Shown: positions 7,341-17,263, counted from the first letter of the stretch. The stretch: 64,000 nucleotides of DNA from a marine bacterium B5-7 (GCA_021604525.1 BQJD01000009.1:1-64000); one strand, 5' to 3'. Program-made: numbers and translations. The notes: generated by a model not told the origin, from the sequence alone.

Positions 7341-8348
7341 ATGCATGTTTTGGTAACCGGTGCCGCCGGTTTTATTGGATCTTCATTAACGCTGAAGTTA
7401 CTCGAGGAAAACCATCATGTAACAGGTATCGATAATCTTAATGACTACTATGATGTGTCACTCAAGCTTGCTCGCCTGGATCGCTTCAAGAACCATAAAA
7501 ACTTTCATTTCGAGAAGTTTGACATATCCGATCGGGAGGGAATGAGTGCGCTATTTGAGAGATCGTCATTTGATGCCGTCGTTAATCTGGCGGCTCAGGC
7601 AGGTGTTCGTCATTCCATTGAAAATCCACAGACATACGTCGATTCGAATTTATGCGGCTTTGTGAATATTCTGGAAGGCTGTCGACATACCAAAGTAGGA
7701 CACTTGGTCTACGCATCATCGAGTTCGGTTTATGGATCAAATGCCCGCCTGCCATTTTCTGAGCATGACAATGTCGACCATCCCATATCGCTCTATGCCG
7801 CCACAAAAAAGGCTAACGAACTGATCGCCCATTCTTATTCCCATCTCTATCGTATCCCGACAACTGGGCTGAGGTTTTTCACTGTGTATGGCCCATGGGG
7901 ACGACCCGACATGGCTTTATTCCGGTTTGCCAGGGGGATTCTCGCAGACCAGCCGATTCCAGTATTTAACCGGGGTCAGATGATTCGGGACTTCACATAT
8001 ATCGATGACATCGTCGAAGGGATAGTGACGGTACTCGGTTCACCCGCAACACCTTGCGATAATTGGTCAGGAGAGTCACCGGATCCGGCAACGAGTAACG
8101 CACCCTATCGAATTTACAATATCGGAAATGCGAGGCCGGTTGAGCTCCTGCGATATATTGAGGTGCTTGAAAAAGAATTAAGGAAGAAGGCTCAGCTTGA
8201 TTTGTTGCCAATGCAGGATGGTGACGTACCTGCAACTACCGCGGACGTTTCAGAACTCAAAAAGCATTTTGACTATACACCATCGACAAGTGTGGAGGAT
8301 GGGGTTAGCCGGTTTGTCGAGTGGTATAAAAGCTACTACGGCGAATAG
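7341..8348 (+). CDS. NAD-dependent epimerase, UDP-glucuronate 4-epimerase-like
   Basis: 335-residue extended SDR with the N-terminal GAAGFIGS nucleotide-binding loop, YASSSSVYG strand and the catalytic YAATKK (Y152, K156). The DNLNDYYDVSLK segment, LRFFTVYGPWGRPDMALFRF and RDFTYIDDIVEGI are characteristic of the CapI/LspL UDP-glucuronate 4-epimerase branch, which makes UDP-galacturonate. Next to the 6-dehydrogenase, it could alternatively act on the N-acetylhexosaminuronate that enzyme makes. The ATG at 7341 fits the family N-terminus exactly. Cytoplasmic; part of the operon, 67 bases after the previous gene. Confidence 0.85.
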   Translation: MHVLVTGAAGFIGSSLTLKLLEENHHVTGIDNLNDYYDVSLKLARLDRFKNHKNFHFEKFDISDREGMSALFERSSFDAVVNLAAQAGVRHSIENPQTYVDSNLCGFVNILEGCRHTKVGHLVYASSSSVYGSNARLPFSEHDNVDHPISLYAATKKANELIAHSYSHLYRIPTTGLRFFTVYGPWGRPDMALFRFARGILADQPIPVFNRGQMIRDFTYIDDIVEGIVTVLGSPATPCDNWSGESPDPATSNAPYRIYNIGNARPVELLRYIEVLEKELRKKAQLDLLPMQDGDVPATTADVSELKKHFDYTPSTSVEDGVSRFVEWYKSYYGE

Positions 8349-8451
8349 GTAGTCTTATACAAATACTTCAAGGTAAACGATTAGAGATTTCAGAAATATT
8401 ATTTTGCAAAATTCACAACATGCGTAGATGAGAATTACCCAGGATTTAGAA

Positions 8452-9558
8452 ATGTTCAATGTTAGAATTTACGGAGCCGGATCCATAGGGAATCATCTGG
8501 CTCATGCGTGCCGGAAGAAAAAATGGAATACCGTGATATGTGATCCTGATGATGATGCGCTATCCAGAACAAAAGACAGTATCTATCCGCAACGATACGG
8601 TGCATGGGATAACGAGATTGTTCTGTGTAACCCGCCAGATGCGGCAAGCAAGCCCTGTGATCTCGTTATTATTGGTACTCCACCTGACAGTCATATTCCA
8701 ATTGCCCTGGATTTGCTTAACAATCATAAGCACTTGCCGAAAATCATACTCATTGAAAAACCGCTCTGCGGACCGGGTCTTGAGGGTTGTGATGAGTTGC
8801 AACAACTCTCGAGAGAAAAGGGCGTTTTAGTATGTGTTGGTTACAACCATGTACTATCTCGTATTACTGAGATAGCCACGGAATATATATGCTCCGGTTG
8901 TCTCGGAGATCCACAGACTATCGTCGTCAATTGGGTTGAACATTGGGGTGGTATATTTGGAGCACATCCCTGGTTGGCTGGTCCGTCTGATAGCTATCTC
9001 GGCTTCTCCCAAAAAGGTGGTGGTGCCTGTGCCGAACACTCTCACGGGATAAATATCTGGCAGCATTTTGCACATTTACTAAATGCAGGAAGAATTTCTA
9101 CGATTTCTTCAGTGATGGACAGGGAAAAAAACGCTCAAGTCGATTTTGATCGAATCGTTCAAATGAACGTGGTCACGGAAAATGGTCTTGTTGGATATAT
9201 CGTTCAGGATGTTGTAACTCAACCAGCCATCAAACTGCTGAGAATACAAGGTAGTGACGGTGCGTTGGAGTGGCAGATAAACAAGGATTCGAGCCATGAT
9301 TCAGTGAGACTGTGGCGTGATAATGAATGGCAGGAGACACTCGTGGCAAAGTCTCGACCTGATGATTTTGCCGGTGAGATAGACCACATCGAGAAGCTAC
9401 TGCAAAGTCGTGCTGAAAACTCGCCCATCTCATTGCAACGTGGACTGGAAACAATGATGGTCGTCTCCGCAGCGCATTACTCAGCTCAGCAAATGCGGAG
9501 TTTGAAAATTAACTACAACTCAAGGCTTACGCCTGATTCGTTTATCTCAAATTTATGA
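8452..9558 (+). CDS. Gfo/Idh/MocA-family oxidoreductase
   Basis: 368 residues from ATG 8452, chosen because AGGA lies seven bases upstream; an in-frame ATG at 8428 lacks this. The N-terminal Rossmann fold opens with YGAGSIGNHLA, and the family's nicotinamide-site EKP is at 102-104 (LIEKPLC). The C-terminal half has a conserved GGGACAEHSHGINIW, where the family keeps a catalytic His or Asp. These enzymes oxidise or reduce one hydroxyl or keto group of a sugar or nucleotide sugar with NAD(P). It precedes the NeuB-cupin fusion by 12 bases, so it probably prepares or tailors the sugar of that ulosonic-acid module. The substrate is not known. Confidence 0.75.
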   Translation: MFNVRIYGAGSIGNHLAHACRKKKWNTVICDPDDDALSRTKDSIYPQRYGAWDNEIVLCNPPDAASKPCDLVIIGTPPDSHIPIALDLLNNHKHLPKIILIEKPLCGPGLEGCDELQQLSREKGVLVCVGYNHVLSRITEIATEYICSGCLGDPQTIVVNWVEHWGGIFGAHPWLAGPSDSYLGFSQKGGGACAEHSHGINIWQHFAHLLNAGRISTISSVMDREKNAQVDFDRIVQMNVVTENGLVGYIVQDVVTQPAIKLLRIQGSDGALEWQINKDSSHDSVRLWRDNEWQETLVAKSRPDDFAGEIDHIEKLLQSRAENSPISLQRGLETMMVVSAAHYSAQQMRSLKINYNSRLTPDSFISNL

Positions 9559-9570
9559 GCCGGTGACACT

Positions 9571-11088
9571 ATGAGAAATTTCGACTTCGACAATCTGTTC
9601 ATCCTGGACTTGGCCAATAATCATCAAGGCGATGTAAAGCATGCACTTAACATCATTAGCTCTATTGGCAAGGTGGTCCGTGATCATGAAATCAGGGCCA
9701 CAATAAAGTTTCAATTCCGTCAGCTTGATACATTTATTCACCCTGCATCACGGGAATCCAGTGATAACAAGCATATTCCCCGATTCATCAGTACTCGCCT
9801 TGAGAAGAGTGACTACGCAACCCTCGCAAAGGCAGTAAAAGATGAAGGCATGATTACAATGGCGACGCCCTTTGATGAAGAGTCACTGGATGTCATCGGG
9901 GACCTCGGTATTGAAGTCATCAAGGTTGCCAGTTGTTCAGCATCCGATACCCCTTTACTTGAACAAATCTCCACACAGGGAAAGCCGGTTGTCGCATCGA
10001 CCGCGGGCCTGACCATCACCCAGATAGACAACCTGGTGAATCTGTTTGATTTGCGTGGCGTCGAATATGCTGTCATGCACTGTGTCGCAATCTATCCGAC
10101 ACCGCTGGAGAAGCTGAAACTCAACCAGATCGAACTATTGAGATTTCGGTATCCTGGCATTCCAATTGGTTTTTCTACCCACGAGGATCCTGACAACTAT
10201 TTGCCGGTGCGAATCGCGGTCGCCAAGGGCGCGAAGCTGTTTGAGCGTCATGTTGGCATGAATACTGACAAGTATAAGTTGAATGCATATTCCTCAGATG
10301 CGGACCAGGTAAATAACTGGATAATTGCTTACAAGGAAGCCAGGGAAATTTGTGGTGGAGAGAATAGATCACCTGCAACGCCCGAGGAGATTTCGTCGCT
10401 TAAAACACTTCAGCGAGGTGTATTCGCTAAGTCCAATATCAAGAAAGGCGCAGCAATTAACAGGCAACAGGTGTACTTCGCAATGCCATGGAAAGAAGGA
10501 AGTCTTTCCAGTGGCAAGTGGCACGATGGCATGGTTGCGGACAAGGACTATGCAAAGGACGAAGCACTGTCAGAAACTCTCGCAAAGCTTGATCCAAGCC
10601 ATAGCCAGATAATTCACGGGATCGTTCTGCAGATCAAAGGGTTATTGAACAACGCCCGAATTGTGGTAGGACCGGAGAGTTCGGTGGAGATTTCTCATCA
10701 CTATGGTCTCGACAGGTTTCGCGAATTCGGTGCAGTGATCATTGATTGCGTAAATCGAGAATATTGCAAAAAACTGCTTGTAATGTTGCCACGTCAGAAA
10801 CATCCATATCACTATCACAAGCGTAAGGAAGAGACTTTCCAACTGTTGTTTGGTGATATGGAAATTGAAGCAGACGGTCATGTCACCCGTATGAAGCCAG
10901 GTGATACATTCCTGGTCAAACCTGGAACATGGCATAAGTTCCATACCCTCGACGGTGCAATTGTCGAGGAAGTATCAACCACACACTATAAAAATGATTC
11001 GTTCTATGAAGATGAGCAGATAGCACGTTTGAATCTTGAAGAGCGTAAAACGCGAATCCCAAGTCTGGGGCGTGTTGTTGGAGTTTAG
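9571..11088 (+). CDS. NeuB-family ulosonic acid synthase fused to SAF and cupin domains
   Basis: 505 residues in three parts. Residues ~1-250 are a NeuB/SpsE TIM barrel (DLANNHQGD, IKFQF, GIEVIKVAS, HCVAIYPTP, IGFSTHE, FERHVGMN). Residues ~275-335 resemble the SAF/antifreeze-like domain (LQRGVFAKSNIKKG). Residues ~390-480 are a cupin with a full metal set: H414, H416, E420 or E421, and H455 in GTWHKF. NeuB enzymes condense phosphoenolpyruvate with an amino sugar to make a nonulosonic acid. The barrel's H-rich DRNLPGPDH-type block is replaced by NTDKYKLNAYSSD, so the substrate may differ from ManNAc. The cupin could isomerise or epimerise the acceptor. Followed 21 bases later by neuA. Confidence 0.8.
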   Translation: MRNFDFDNLFILDLANNHQGDVKHALNIISSIGKVVRDHEIRATIKFQFRQLDTFIHPASRESSDNKHIPRFISTRLEKSDYATLAKAVKDEGMITMATPFDEESLDVIGDLGIEVIKVASCSASDTPLLEQISTQGKPVVASTAGLTITQIDNLVNLFDLRGVEYAVMHCVAIYPTPLEKLKLNQIELLRFRYPGIPIGFSTHEDPDNYLPVRIAVAKGAKLFERHVGMNTDKYKLNAYSSDADQVNNWIIAYKEAREICGGENRSPATPEEISSLKTLQRGVFAKSNIKKGAAINRQQVYFAMPWKEGSLSSGKWHDGMVADKDYAKDEALSETLAKLDPSHSQIIHGIVLQIKGLLNNARIVVGPESSVEISHHYGLDRFREFGAVIIDCVNREYCKKLLVMLPRQKHPYHYHKRKEETFQLLFGDMEIEADGHVTRMKPGDTFLVKPGTWHKFHTLDGAIVEEVSTTHYKNDSFYEDEQIARLNLEERKTRIPSLGRVVGV

Positions 11089-11109
11089 CTTCTCACGCGG
11101 AGATTATTG

Positions 11110-11814
11110 ATGCTGGATGGGAAAACGGTACTTGTGGTTGTTCCAGCGCGTGGTGGAAGCAAGGGTGTGCCATTGAAGAACATACGAGCGGTCGGTGGCG
11201 TACCATTGGTTGGTCGAGTAGGGCTTGTAATCAAAGAACTTGCTTTCGTAGACAAGGCAGTTGTTTCCACAGATCATGAAGAGATTGCGCGAGTTGCTCG
11301 TACATACGGTATTGAGTCGCCGTTTTACAGATCGACTGAACTATCGGGTGATCGCGTGGGTGATTGGGAAGTTTTAACTGACGCTCTTGAAAAGATGGAA
11401 GCGTTGGATAAAACAGTTTATGACATCATTATCATGCTGCAACCGACATCACCACTGAGAACGCCAAAACAGGTTGCCGATACAGTCAAGAAACTAATTG
11501 ATGGCGAGTTTGATGCCGTGTGGACCGTGAGCGAAACCGATATAAAAAGCCATCCGCTTAAACAATTACAGGTAAATGAAAGAGGTGAAATGCAACACTA
11601 TGATCCGGCAGGCAAAAAAATCGTTGCCCGTCAGGAACTAGTTCCTCTGTTTCATAGAAATGGTATTGCTTATGCCATGACCCGCGAGTGTCTGCTCAAG
11701 AAAAAGTCAATTTATGGTGACCGATTGGGCGCGGTGATTGTCTCGGAACCTGTCGCCAATATAGATACTGAAGCAGACATCGAAAACGCCGAAGCACATC
11801 TTAAGGCGCTGTAA
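11110..11814 (+). CDS. CMP-ulosonic acid synthetase (NeuA-like cytidylyltransferase)
   Basis: 234 residues from ATG 11110, which has GGAG eight bases upstream; a TTG directly before it is less likely. The CTP-binding PARGGSKGVPLKN is intact near the N-terminus, with VVSTDHEEIA, LQPTSPLRT and IDTEADIENAE as in acylneuraminate cytidylyltransferases. It transfers CMP to the anomeric hydroxyl of a ulosonic acid. Position directly after the NeuB-cupin gene makes that enzyme's product the natural substrate. Sequence does not separate neuraminic, legionaminic or other acids. Confidence 0.85.
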   Translation: MLDGKTVLVVVPARGGSKGVPLKNIRAVGGVPLVGRVGLVIKELAFVDKAVVSTDHEEIARVARTYGIESPFYRSTELSGDRVGDWEVLTDALEKMEALDKTVYDIIIMLQPTSPLRTPKQVADTVKKLIDGEFDAVWTVSETDIKSHPLKQLQVNERGEMQHYDPAGKKIVARQELVPLFHRNGIAYAMTRECLLKKKSIYGDRLGAVIVSEPVANIDTEADIENAEAHLKAL

Positions 11815-11894
11815 TTATCCCTGTCCAGATACTGATGGCCGGATACTATCTTCGATAGTGATGTGTGTTGTTGTTGAGTTGAGCCCTCACTATA

Positions 11895-13085
11895 TTGTTA
11901 TCTGACGTACTGAAAAATGTTAGACCATCACACTTGCGATGGCTCGGTCGCAATGATTCCCGAGACATTCTGATTGTTGATAATGGGTACGAGTTCGTAA
12001 TCCATTGTGTGCCGGATGGGACACAATCGCTGAAAGTTCCGATGCGTGGTGAGTATTGGTGGGTCGGTCTGAAAGTGTTGTTTGCCCTGTTTCATTTTCT
12101 TCGCATACGCAAAAGGTACGCGCTTGGTTTGCGGGGCTGTTATGTTGCAGCCGTTGCGCGTGCTGTTGGCGCAAAAGTAATCGCGACCATGATCGACAAC
12201 AATAATTGGGATCGCGGCCTGGCTAATGCAACGGGTTGCAGGGTGGTTTGCATTGGCAACGGCTGGAGACATCCGAATCACATTCCAAACAAGTGTTTCG
12301 ACTGCTATCTCGCATTTAATTCACTACCTAATGATCCATTGTTACCCTTTAGTATTTTTATTCGTGATTTCGGCGCAGTGGGGCACTTGAAAATGGGGCT
12401 TTACCAGGAACAACTACATTCGAAATTATCTGATAGTAAGAGAATACAACGAGACAAATACATTCTATGGGTGTCCCAATATCGTTTGCATCATTACAAC
12501 CACTCTACAGACGATCCATTTATTCTGGCAAGGAAAAAAGCTGAGACTCGGGGTGTGTGCTTAATGAGTCAGATAGCTGGAAAATTAGGCTATAAGTTTT
12601 GTGTGGCTCCATCATCAGCAAAGAAGGGAATTGGATATTCTGAAGAATATGATTTCATGCAAGAAGCTTCAAATGGTCGTGCGGAAGTGCTTGATTACAG
12701 ATCGAACGCCTGGGGCTCATATGATGCCGTGCAGCATGCTTCACTTGTGATAGGTATGTATTCGACGTTACTGCTTGAAGCATTATCAGTGGGTAAAAAG
12801 GTTTTGTTTTTTTTACCAAAAGAGATGGATGCCTACGTGAACTACGTGTCACAGGGGCTTTCGATAAAGCAGATTGCCCCGATAGCGATTTCCAGTATGG
12901 ACTACGATGAGTCGTATACAAAAATCAACGAAGCATTGGCAGCAACCGATTCTGGATACAGGAGTCAATTGGGCGAGTATCTCAATGTAATGGCGCCTTT
13001 TAAGTTTGATCGTCTTCCACAGACATTAATCAAGGATAAATTGTTAAGTATTGTCGCGTCTGGTTCTGCCCAAGCCCATGGGTAA
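11895..13085 (+). CDS. Predicted surface-carbohydrate transferase, GT-B-like
   Basis: 396 residues with no confident family name. The C-terminal half resembles the donor-binding half of GT-B surface-carbohydrate proteins: YILWVSQYR at the domain start, then the block SYDAVQHASLVIGMYSTLLLEALSVGKKVLFF, where S/T and E residues usually contact the nucleotide. The His-Pro motif seen in the proteins at 16034 and 23221 is absent here (VAPSS in its place). The start is tentative: TTG 11895 is the earliest start after the frame opens and has no clear ribosome site. It follows neuA, so it may transfer that module's CMP-ketosugar; this is inference from position. Confidence 0.55.
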   Translation: MLSDVLKNVRPSHLRWLGRNDSRDILIVDNGYEFVIHCVPDGTQSLKVPMRGEYWWVGLKVLFALFHFLRIRKRYALGLRGCYVAAVARAVGAKVIATMIDNNNWDRGLANATGCRVVCIGNGWRHPNHIPNKCFDCYLAFNSLPNDPLLPFSIFIRDFGAVGHLKMGLYQEQLHSKLSDSKRIQRDKYILWVSQYRLHHYNHSTDDPFILARKKAETRGVCLMSQIAGKLGYKFCVAPSSAKKGIGYSEEYDFMQEASNGRAEVLDYRSNAWGSYDAVQHASLVIGMYSTLLLEALSVGKKVLFFLPKEMDAYVNYVSQGLSIKQIAPIAISSMDYDESYTKINEALAATDSGYRSQLGEYLNVMAPFKFDRLPQTLIKDKLLSIVASGSAQAHG

Positions 13086-13122
13086 AACAATGACTATTGC
13101 TTATTTTGCCTCGTATCACTAG

Positions 13123-14937
13123 TTGAAAGAGTCCATTCAGAAAGTCCTGTGGCTGCTGTCAAGACGTGAAAGAATTAATGCGCTCATACTGTTATTTCTG
13201 CTTACAGTAAATGCGTTATTCGAAGTTGTAGGTATTGGAATTGTGCCCGCCTATGTTGGCATGATTGCCTATCCGGAAAAATTCCTCGAATATCCGTATG
13301 TTGGAGATTTTATTAATTATCTGCTTGGCGATACTACACAACAACAACTGTTGATAATTTTTAGTATCGCGATCTCCGTATTTTTCGGCATCAAATTATT
13401 ATTTACTGTATTTCTTTCTTACTGGAAAACGGTATACATCAACAACAGGATTGTTTCACTATCCGAGCAACTATTTAGTGGGTACATGGAAGCACCTCAT
13501 GTATTCCATGTTGGCACCAACATGTCTGAGTTGATCAGAAATATCAATCAGGATTGTTTGCGGGTGGGAAGAAACGTTCTGTTACCCATTATTGAGATAT
13601 TAACCCAGATACTTGTTCTGCTCGCAATTTTGTCATTGTTGATACTTGCATCGCCAGGCGCTGCGCTCATGGCTGCTTTGTTATTCGTCGTCGTAATCGT
13701 TGTGGGAGTTCGTTCGCTTCAAACACGTGTTCGCAATCTTGGGCATGAAGCGAAGGAAATGCGAGGTCGCGTCATGAGAACGGTGTATGAAGGATTAATG
13801 GGAGTTAAGGAAATACGTCTCATGGGCCGTGGTCAGTTCGTACTCTCTCGATTTCATAAGTCGTTATGCAAGATGTTTGAAGTTGAACGCTTTATGCAAG
13901 TTCTTAACAATTCCATTAACCCGTTTGTTGAATGGATTAGTGTGATGGGTTTGGTGAGTGCCATTGCAATTCTTTATGCACGTGGTGAAGTTATTGAAAA
14001 TATTATTACTACTGTTGTGCTCTTCGCAGTCAGCCTTATCCGGATGAAAGGCGTAATCAGCGCGCTAATATTGAAGTACTCTACCTTTCAGCATAACTTC
14101 ACATCTCTTGATACCATTTATTCGGAAATACACAAAACCAGACCTGTGAATGCAATCATAACCACAGACGTTCACGACAAGGATGTGTCAACTCCAAGAC
14201 TTGGTTTTCAAAACCAAGTGGTTCTTGACAATGTCTCATATATATATCCTGGTGCGAATGTCAAAGCATTGGATCATGTTGATTTGGTAATTCGAAAGGG
14301 CGAGGCAATTGGCATTGTTGGCTCAACAGGTTCAGGCAAGTCCACTCTTGCGGATATCGTGATGGGAATTCTGGAGCCAACTGAAGGTGGCGTATTGGTA
14401 GATGACGCCGATGTTCACAAGAATCTTCGTGCGTGGCAGCGTGATATCGGATTCATACCCCAGGATATTTATCTGATAGATGGCTCGATTAAAGAAAATA
14501 TTGCACTTGCCATAGATCCTCGGGAAATTGATTCCGATAAGGTCAGGCACGCTGCAGATGCGGCTCAACTTATGGAATTTATTGACAAGGCGTCGGGTGG
14601 TCTTGATAGTCGTGTAGGTGATCGAGGTGTGAAGTTATCGGGTGGTCAGCGGCAGCGAGTTGCAATCGCCAGGGCTTTATATAATGACCCGGATATTCTT
14701 GTCATGGATGAGGCAACCTCGGCACTCGACAATCAAACGGAGCGATCAGTAATAGATGCCGTGAGCGCTTTAAAAGGCAAACGTACAATCATCATGATTG
14801 CACATCGTTTGACTACGTTGGCAAGTTGCGACCGTATAGTCGTGATAGCCGATGGAAAAATCTCAGCTATCGGCACGCAACAGGAACTGCAGAAAACCAG
14901 CAATGAATATCAGAAAATGATGGGCGCAGTTGTATGA
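13123..14937 (+). CDS. ABC transporter, fused permease-ATPase (PglK/MsbA type), probable lipid-linked glycan flippase
   Basis: 604 residues: six membrane segments in the first ~330, then a full nucleotide-binding domain with Walker A GSTGSGKST (400-408), Q-loop IGFIPQDIYL, signature LSGGQ (505-509), Walker B ILVMDEATSALD and the H-loop IAHR. The TTG start is fixed by an in-frame TAG directly before it. PglK-type half-transporters flip undecaprenyl-linked oligosaccharides across the inner membrane using ATP. No Wzx-type flippase is visible in the cluster, so this is the best export candidate. MsbA-like lipid export is an alternative. The stop overlaps the next start (ATGA). Confidence 0.85.
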   Translation: MKESIQKVLWLLSRRERINALILLFLLTVNALFEVVGIGIVPAYVGMIAYPEKFLEYPYVGDFINYLLGDTTQQQLLIIFSIAISVFFGIKLLFTVFLSYWKTVYINNRIVSLSEQLFSGYMEAPHVFHVGTNMSELIRNINQDCLRVGRNVLLPIIEILTQILVLLAILSLLILASPGAALMAALLFVVVIVVGVRSLQTRVRNLGHEAKEMRGRVMRTVYEGLMGVKEIRLMGRGQFVLSRFHKSLCKMFEVERFMQVLNNSINPFVEWISVMGLVSAIAILYARGEVIENIITTVVLFAVSLIRMKGVISALILKYSTFQHNFTSLDTIYSEIHKTRPVNAIITTDVHDKDVSTPRLGFQNQVVLDNVSYIYPGANVKALDHVDLVIRKGEAIGIVGSTGSGKSTLADIVMGILEPTEGGVLVDDADVHKNLRAWQRDIGFIPQDIYLIDGSIKENIALAIDPREIDSDKVRHAADAAQLMEFIDKASGGLDSRVGDRGVKLSGGQRQRVAIARALYNDPDILVMDEATSALDNQTERSVIDAVSALKGKRTIIMIAHRLTTLASCDRIVVIADGKISAIGTQQELQKTSNEYQKMMGAVV

Positions 14938-16037
14938 ATGACACTGCGATTGCAGAGCAGGATATAACCAGTCAATCAAAAAACGATACAAAGCGAAAGA
15001 TTGTTGTAGTTTTCAGCCATCACCGCGAAGGTGGTGGAAAGCCTCTCGATTCACTCTGGTTTGCTACGCAGAAGGTGGCTGACAGAGGAATCAAACTGAT
15101 TTTCCCCTGGACCGGTGGTCGCATTACTACCGTTTTAAAATTATTGTTCAAGGCGGACTACATTATCTTCGACGGGGTTTGGAGTACGATACTTTGGCGA
15201 GGTCCGCTTTATCTTTTCGCTAGCATCGTGTTGCGCAAAAAGTTGATTTTCTACTGGCATGAAACCGATTGGCATATCCGCGGTAAGTGGCCATATGACA
15301 AGACTGCAAACAGAGGGCAGTATCGAGGGAAGGAATATATTCGCAGGCTCCCGACACTTTATGCATTCAGGCGTAATCGCTTCACACATTTACAGTTAAG
15401 TCACTATGGTTGTCGATTGCTTGAAGAGGTTGTTGGTGTTCCAAAGCATAAAGTAAAGCTACTCAGGAATATGACCCGTTCTTCGCGTCTACTTGAGGTT
15501 AGCGTTCCTGGTACATATCAACCAGGACTCATTATTGCCTGCGGGCATGTCAAGGCTAATAAACGTCCAGATATTTTTCTTGATGTCGCAAAGCGTCTTA
15601 GCATCAATCCTCTCTATCATTTTTTATGGATTGGCAAGGCCGATCGTGTGTTCGACATCGAAGGTGAAGTACGTAAACGACAGCTTGGTAGTTCGGTTGA
15701 GTTCAAGGAATGGACAGCGAATCCCCAACTCGAGATCGCCAAGGCCAATGTCTTCGTTCATCCATCAGAATTTGAAGGTATGCCTAAAGTGTTGATGGAA
15801 GCACTAGCCCTGGGCAAACCTGTCGTGGCGTTCGATGTGGGTGGTATCAAGGAACTGCTTGGCGGCCATGGACATGTACTTCCTTTCGGTGATGTTGACG
15901 GATTTGTTAAGGCGATTGAGGAAAGCGTTGATGACATGTCCGAGTCAGCGCAACTGGAACGACGACGGTACTATGAAAAACATTTTACTGAAGATGCGTT
16001 TGCGCAACGACTAGTCCAGATATTGAGCGAGATTTGA
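14934..16037 (+). CDS. Glycosyltransferase family 4
   Basis: 367-residue GT-B enzyme. The C-terminal half carries the GT4 donor-site signature: IIACGHVKANKRPDIFLDVAK, FLWIGKAD, then VFVHPSEFEGMPKVLMEALALGKPVVAFDVGGIKELL with the E-x7-E pair. The N-terminal half has VVVFSHHREGGGKPLDSL, the glycine-rich acceptor-side loop. Retaining transferases of this family use NDP-sugars and act on the cytoplasmic face. Start overlaps the ABC transporter stop by four bases (ATGA) and its own stop overlaps the next TTG (TTGA), so translation is coupled. Acceptor and donor not predictable. Confidence 0.85.
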   Translation: MNDTAIAEQDITSQSKNDTKRKIVVVFSHHREGGGKPLDSLWFATQKVADRGIKLIFPWTGGRITTVLKLLFKADYIIFDGVWSTILWRGPLYLFASIVLRKKLIFYWHETDWHIRGKWPYDKTANRGQYRGKEYIRRLPTLYAFRRNRFTHLQLSHYGCRLLEEVVGVPKHKVKLLRNMTRSSRLLEVSVPGTYQPGLIIACGHVKANKRPDIFLDVAKRLSINPLYHFLWIGKADRVFDIEGEVRKRQLGSSVEFKEWTANPQLEIAKANVFVHPSEFEGMPKVLMEALALGKPVVAFDVGGIKELLGGHGHVLPFGDVDGFVKAIEESVDDMSESAQLERRRYYEKHFTEDAFAQRLVQILSEI

Positions 16038-17263
16038 CCTTGTTGAGCGATGGGTTACACACGGAAATTTATTTTGTAGTGGGAATTCGATCGAATTTTC
16101 GTGACCTGTTGCCAAACGCATTCGGTAGCGCGGTCAAATGGGGCTTCACACCAAGGATTCTTGATGTCGGAGCGATGATAGACGGGTGGCGTAGCTATCT
16201 GAATGACTGGCGTGAACAGGGTCTTCACGACTCCGTTACATACATCCGTAACCGTTCAGAGTTTAGTAAGTTCAGCAAAGGGATAGTCGCTAGACGTACT
16301 GTTTTTCTGTTTCTTTATCTCCCTGACAAAAACTTGCGACCGTTATGGCGAAAACTGCAAGGTACAGGAGCAAGAGTGGGGGCTATTGTGGCGGGACCCG
16401 TGCCAAGTTACACATCAGATTCGGAACGATTAGCGGGTCAACTTAAATTCGGGAAATGGTGGCTGGCAGCAAAACGGCAACTAAAGCCACGACCTGATTT
16501 TTGGATAACCGCAGGTAGTGCCTGTAATGACATGTATCGCAGCTATTTTCGAACATTGAAGCATGTGCCGGAGATTCCCGCACACAGCATTGACTATGAA
16601 CGCAGCCTGTTTGCAGCAGTTGACGAAAATCACCAAACACAACAATGTGAAAAAATCGTGATGCTGGATCAAGGATGGTTTTCGAAACCTCGGCCGGATT
16701 TTCTCGATTCAAGTAATTATCCACCCACAACTGAGACAGATTATTCACGGGACATATGTCACTACCTGAGCTATGCAGGGCAGCGTATGAATTGCGAAGT
16801 TGTTGTTGCGTGCCACCCAAAAGCGGATTTGACTGCAACACGGGATACGTATCCTGGTTTTCGAGTTGAACAAGGTAATAGTCAATGCTTTGTTAATGAG
16901 GCAAACCTTGTCGTGGCAAACAGTACGACTGCGATTCAATATGCAGTGTTGCAAAATATTCCCGTTGTGCTCTTCTCCAGTGAACAACTGCAACACTCTA
17001 TTGTAAACCCGTTATTTGAAGGATATCGTCGAGAAATTAATCCATCAGTCGTATTTATTGACGATGAGGAAAGTTATGGAAAGAGTATTGATAATTTGCA
17101 GGTCGATTCGCTGGCCTATGAGCAATTCGTGATGCGTTACGTAAAGCACCCGGAGTCTGCTGATGAATCGCTGTGGGAAATTGTATTCAAAGGTATTGTT
17201 CAAATCGGTACTTCACCTAATCTATCCAATAGTGATCTTAAGAAGGTTTCTGAGAACGTATAA
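16034..17263 (+). CDS. Predicted GT-B-like transferase with His-Pro motif
   Basis: 409 residues, no confident family. Begins with TTG overlapping the previous stop (TTGA). The C-terminal half starts with IVMLDQGWFSKPRPDF, typical of the strand that opens the donor domain in surface-polysaccharide transferases, followed by VVACHPKADLT (H261-P262) and ANLVVANSTTAIQYAVLQNIPVVLFS. The His-Pro dipeptide plus a later S/T-rich motif is the pattern by which bacterial sialyl-, polysialyl- and Kdo-transferases of GT-B fold hold CMP. That makes it a candidate CMP-ulosonate transferase; CDP-glycerol-type transferases share parts of this. No membrane segment. Confidence 0.5.
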   Translation: MTLLSDGLHTEIYFVVGIRSNFRDLLPNAFGSAVKWGFTPRILDVGAMIDGWRSYLNDWREQGLHDSVTYIRNRSEFSKFSKGIVARRTVFLFLYLPDKNLRPLWRKLQGTGARVGAIVAGPVPSYTSDSERLAGQLKFGKWWLAAKRQLKPRPDFWITAGSACNDMYRSYFRTLKHVPEIPAHSIDYERSLFAAVDENHQTQQCEKIVMLDQGWFSKPRPDFLDSSNYPPTTETDYSRDICHYLSYAGQRMNCEVVVACHPKADLTATRDTYPGFRVEQGNSQCFVNEANLVVANSTTAIQYAVLQNIPVVLFSSEQLQHSIVNPLFEGYRREINPSVVFIDDEESYGKSIDNLQVDSLAYEQFVMRYVKHPESADESLWEIVFKGIVQIGTSPNLSNSDLKKVSENV

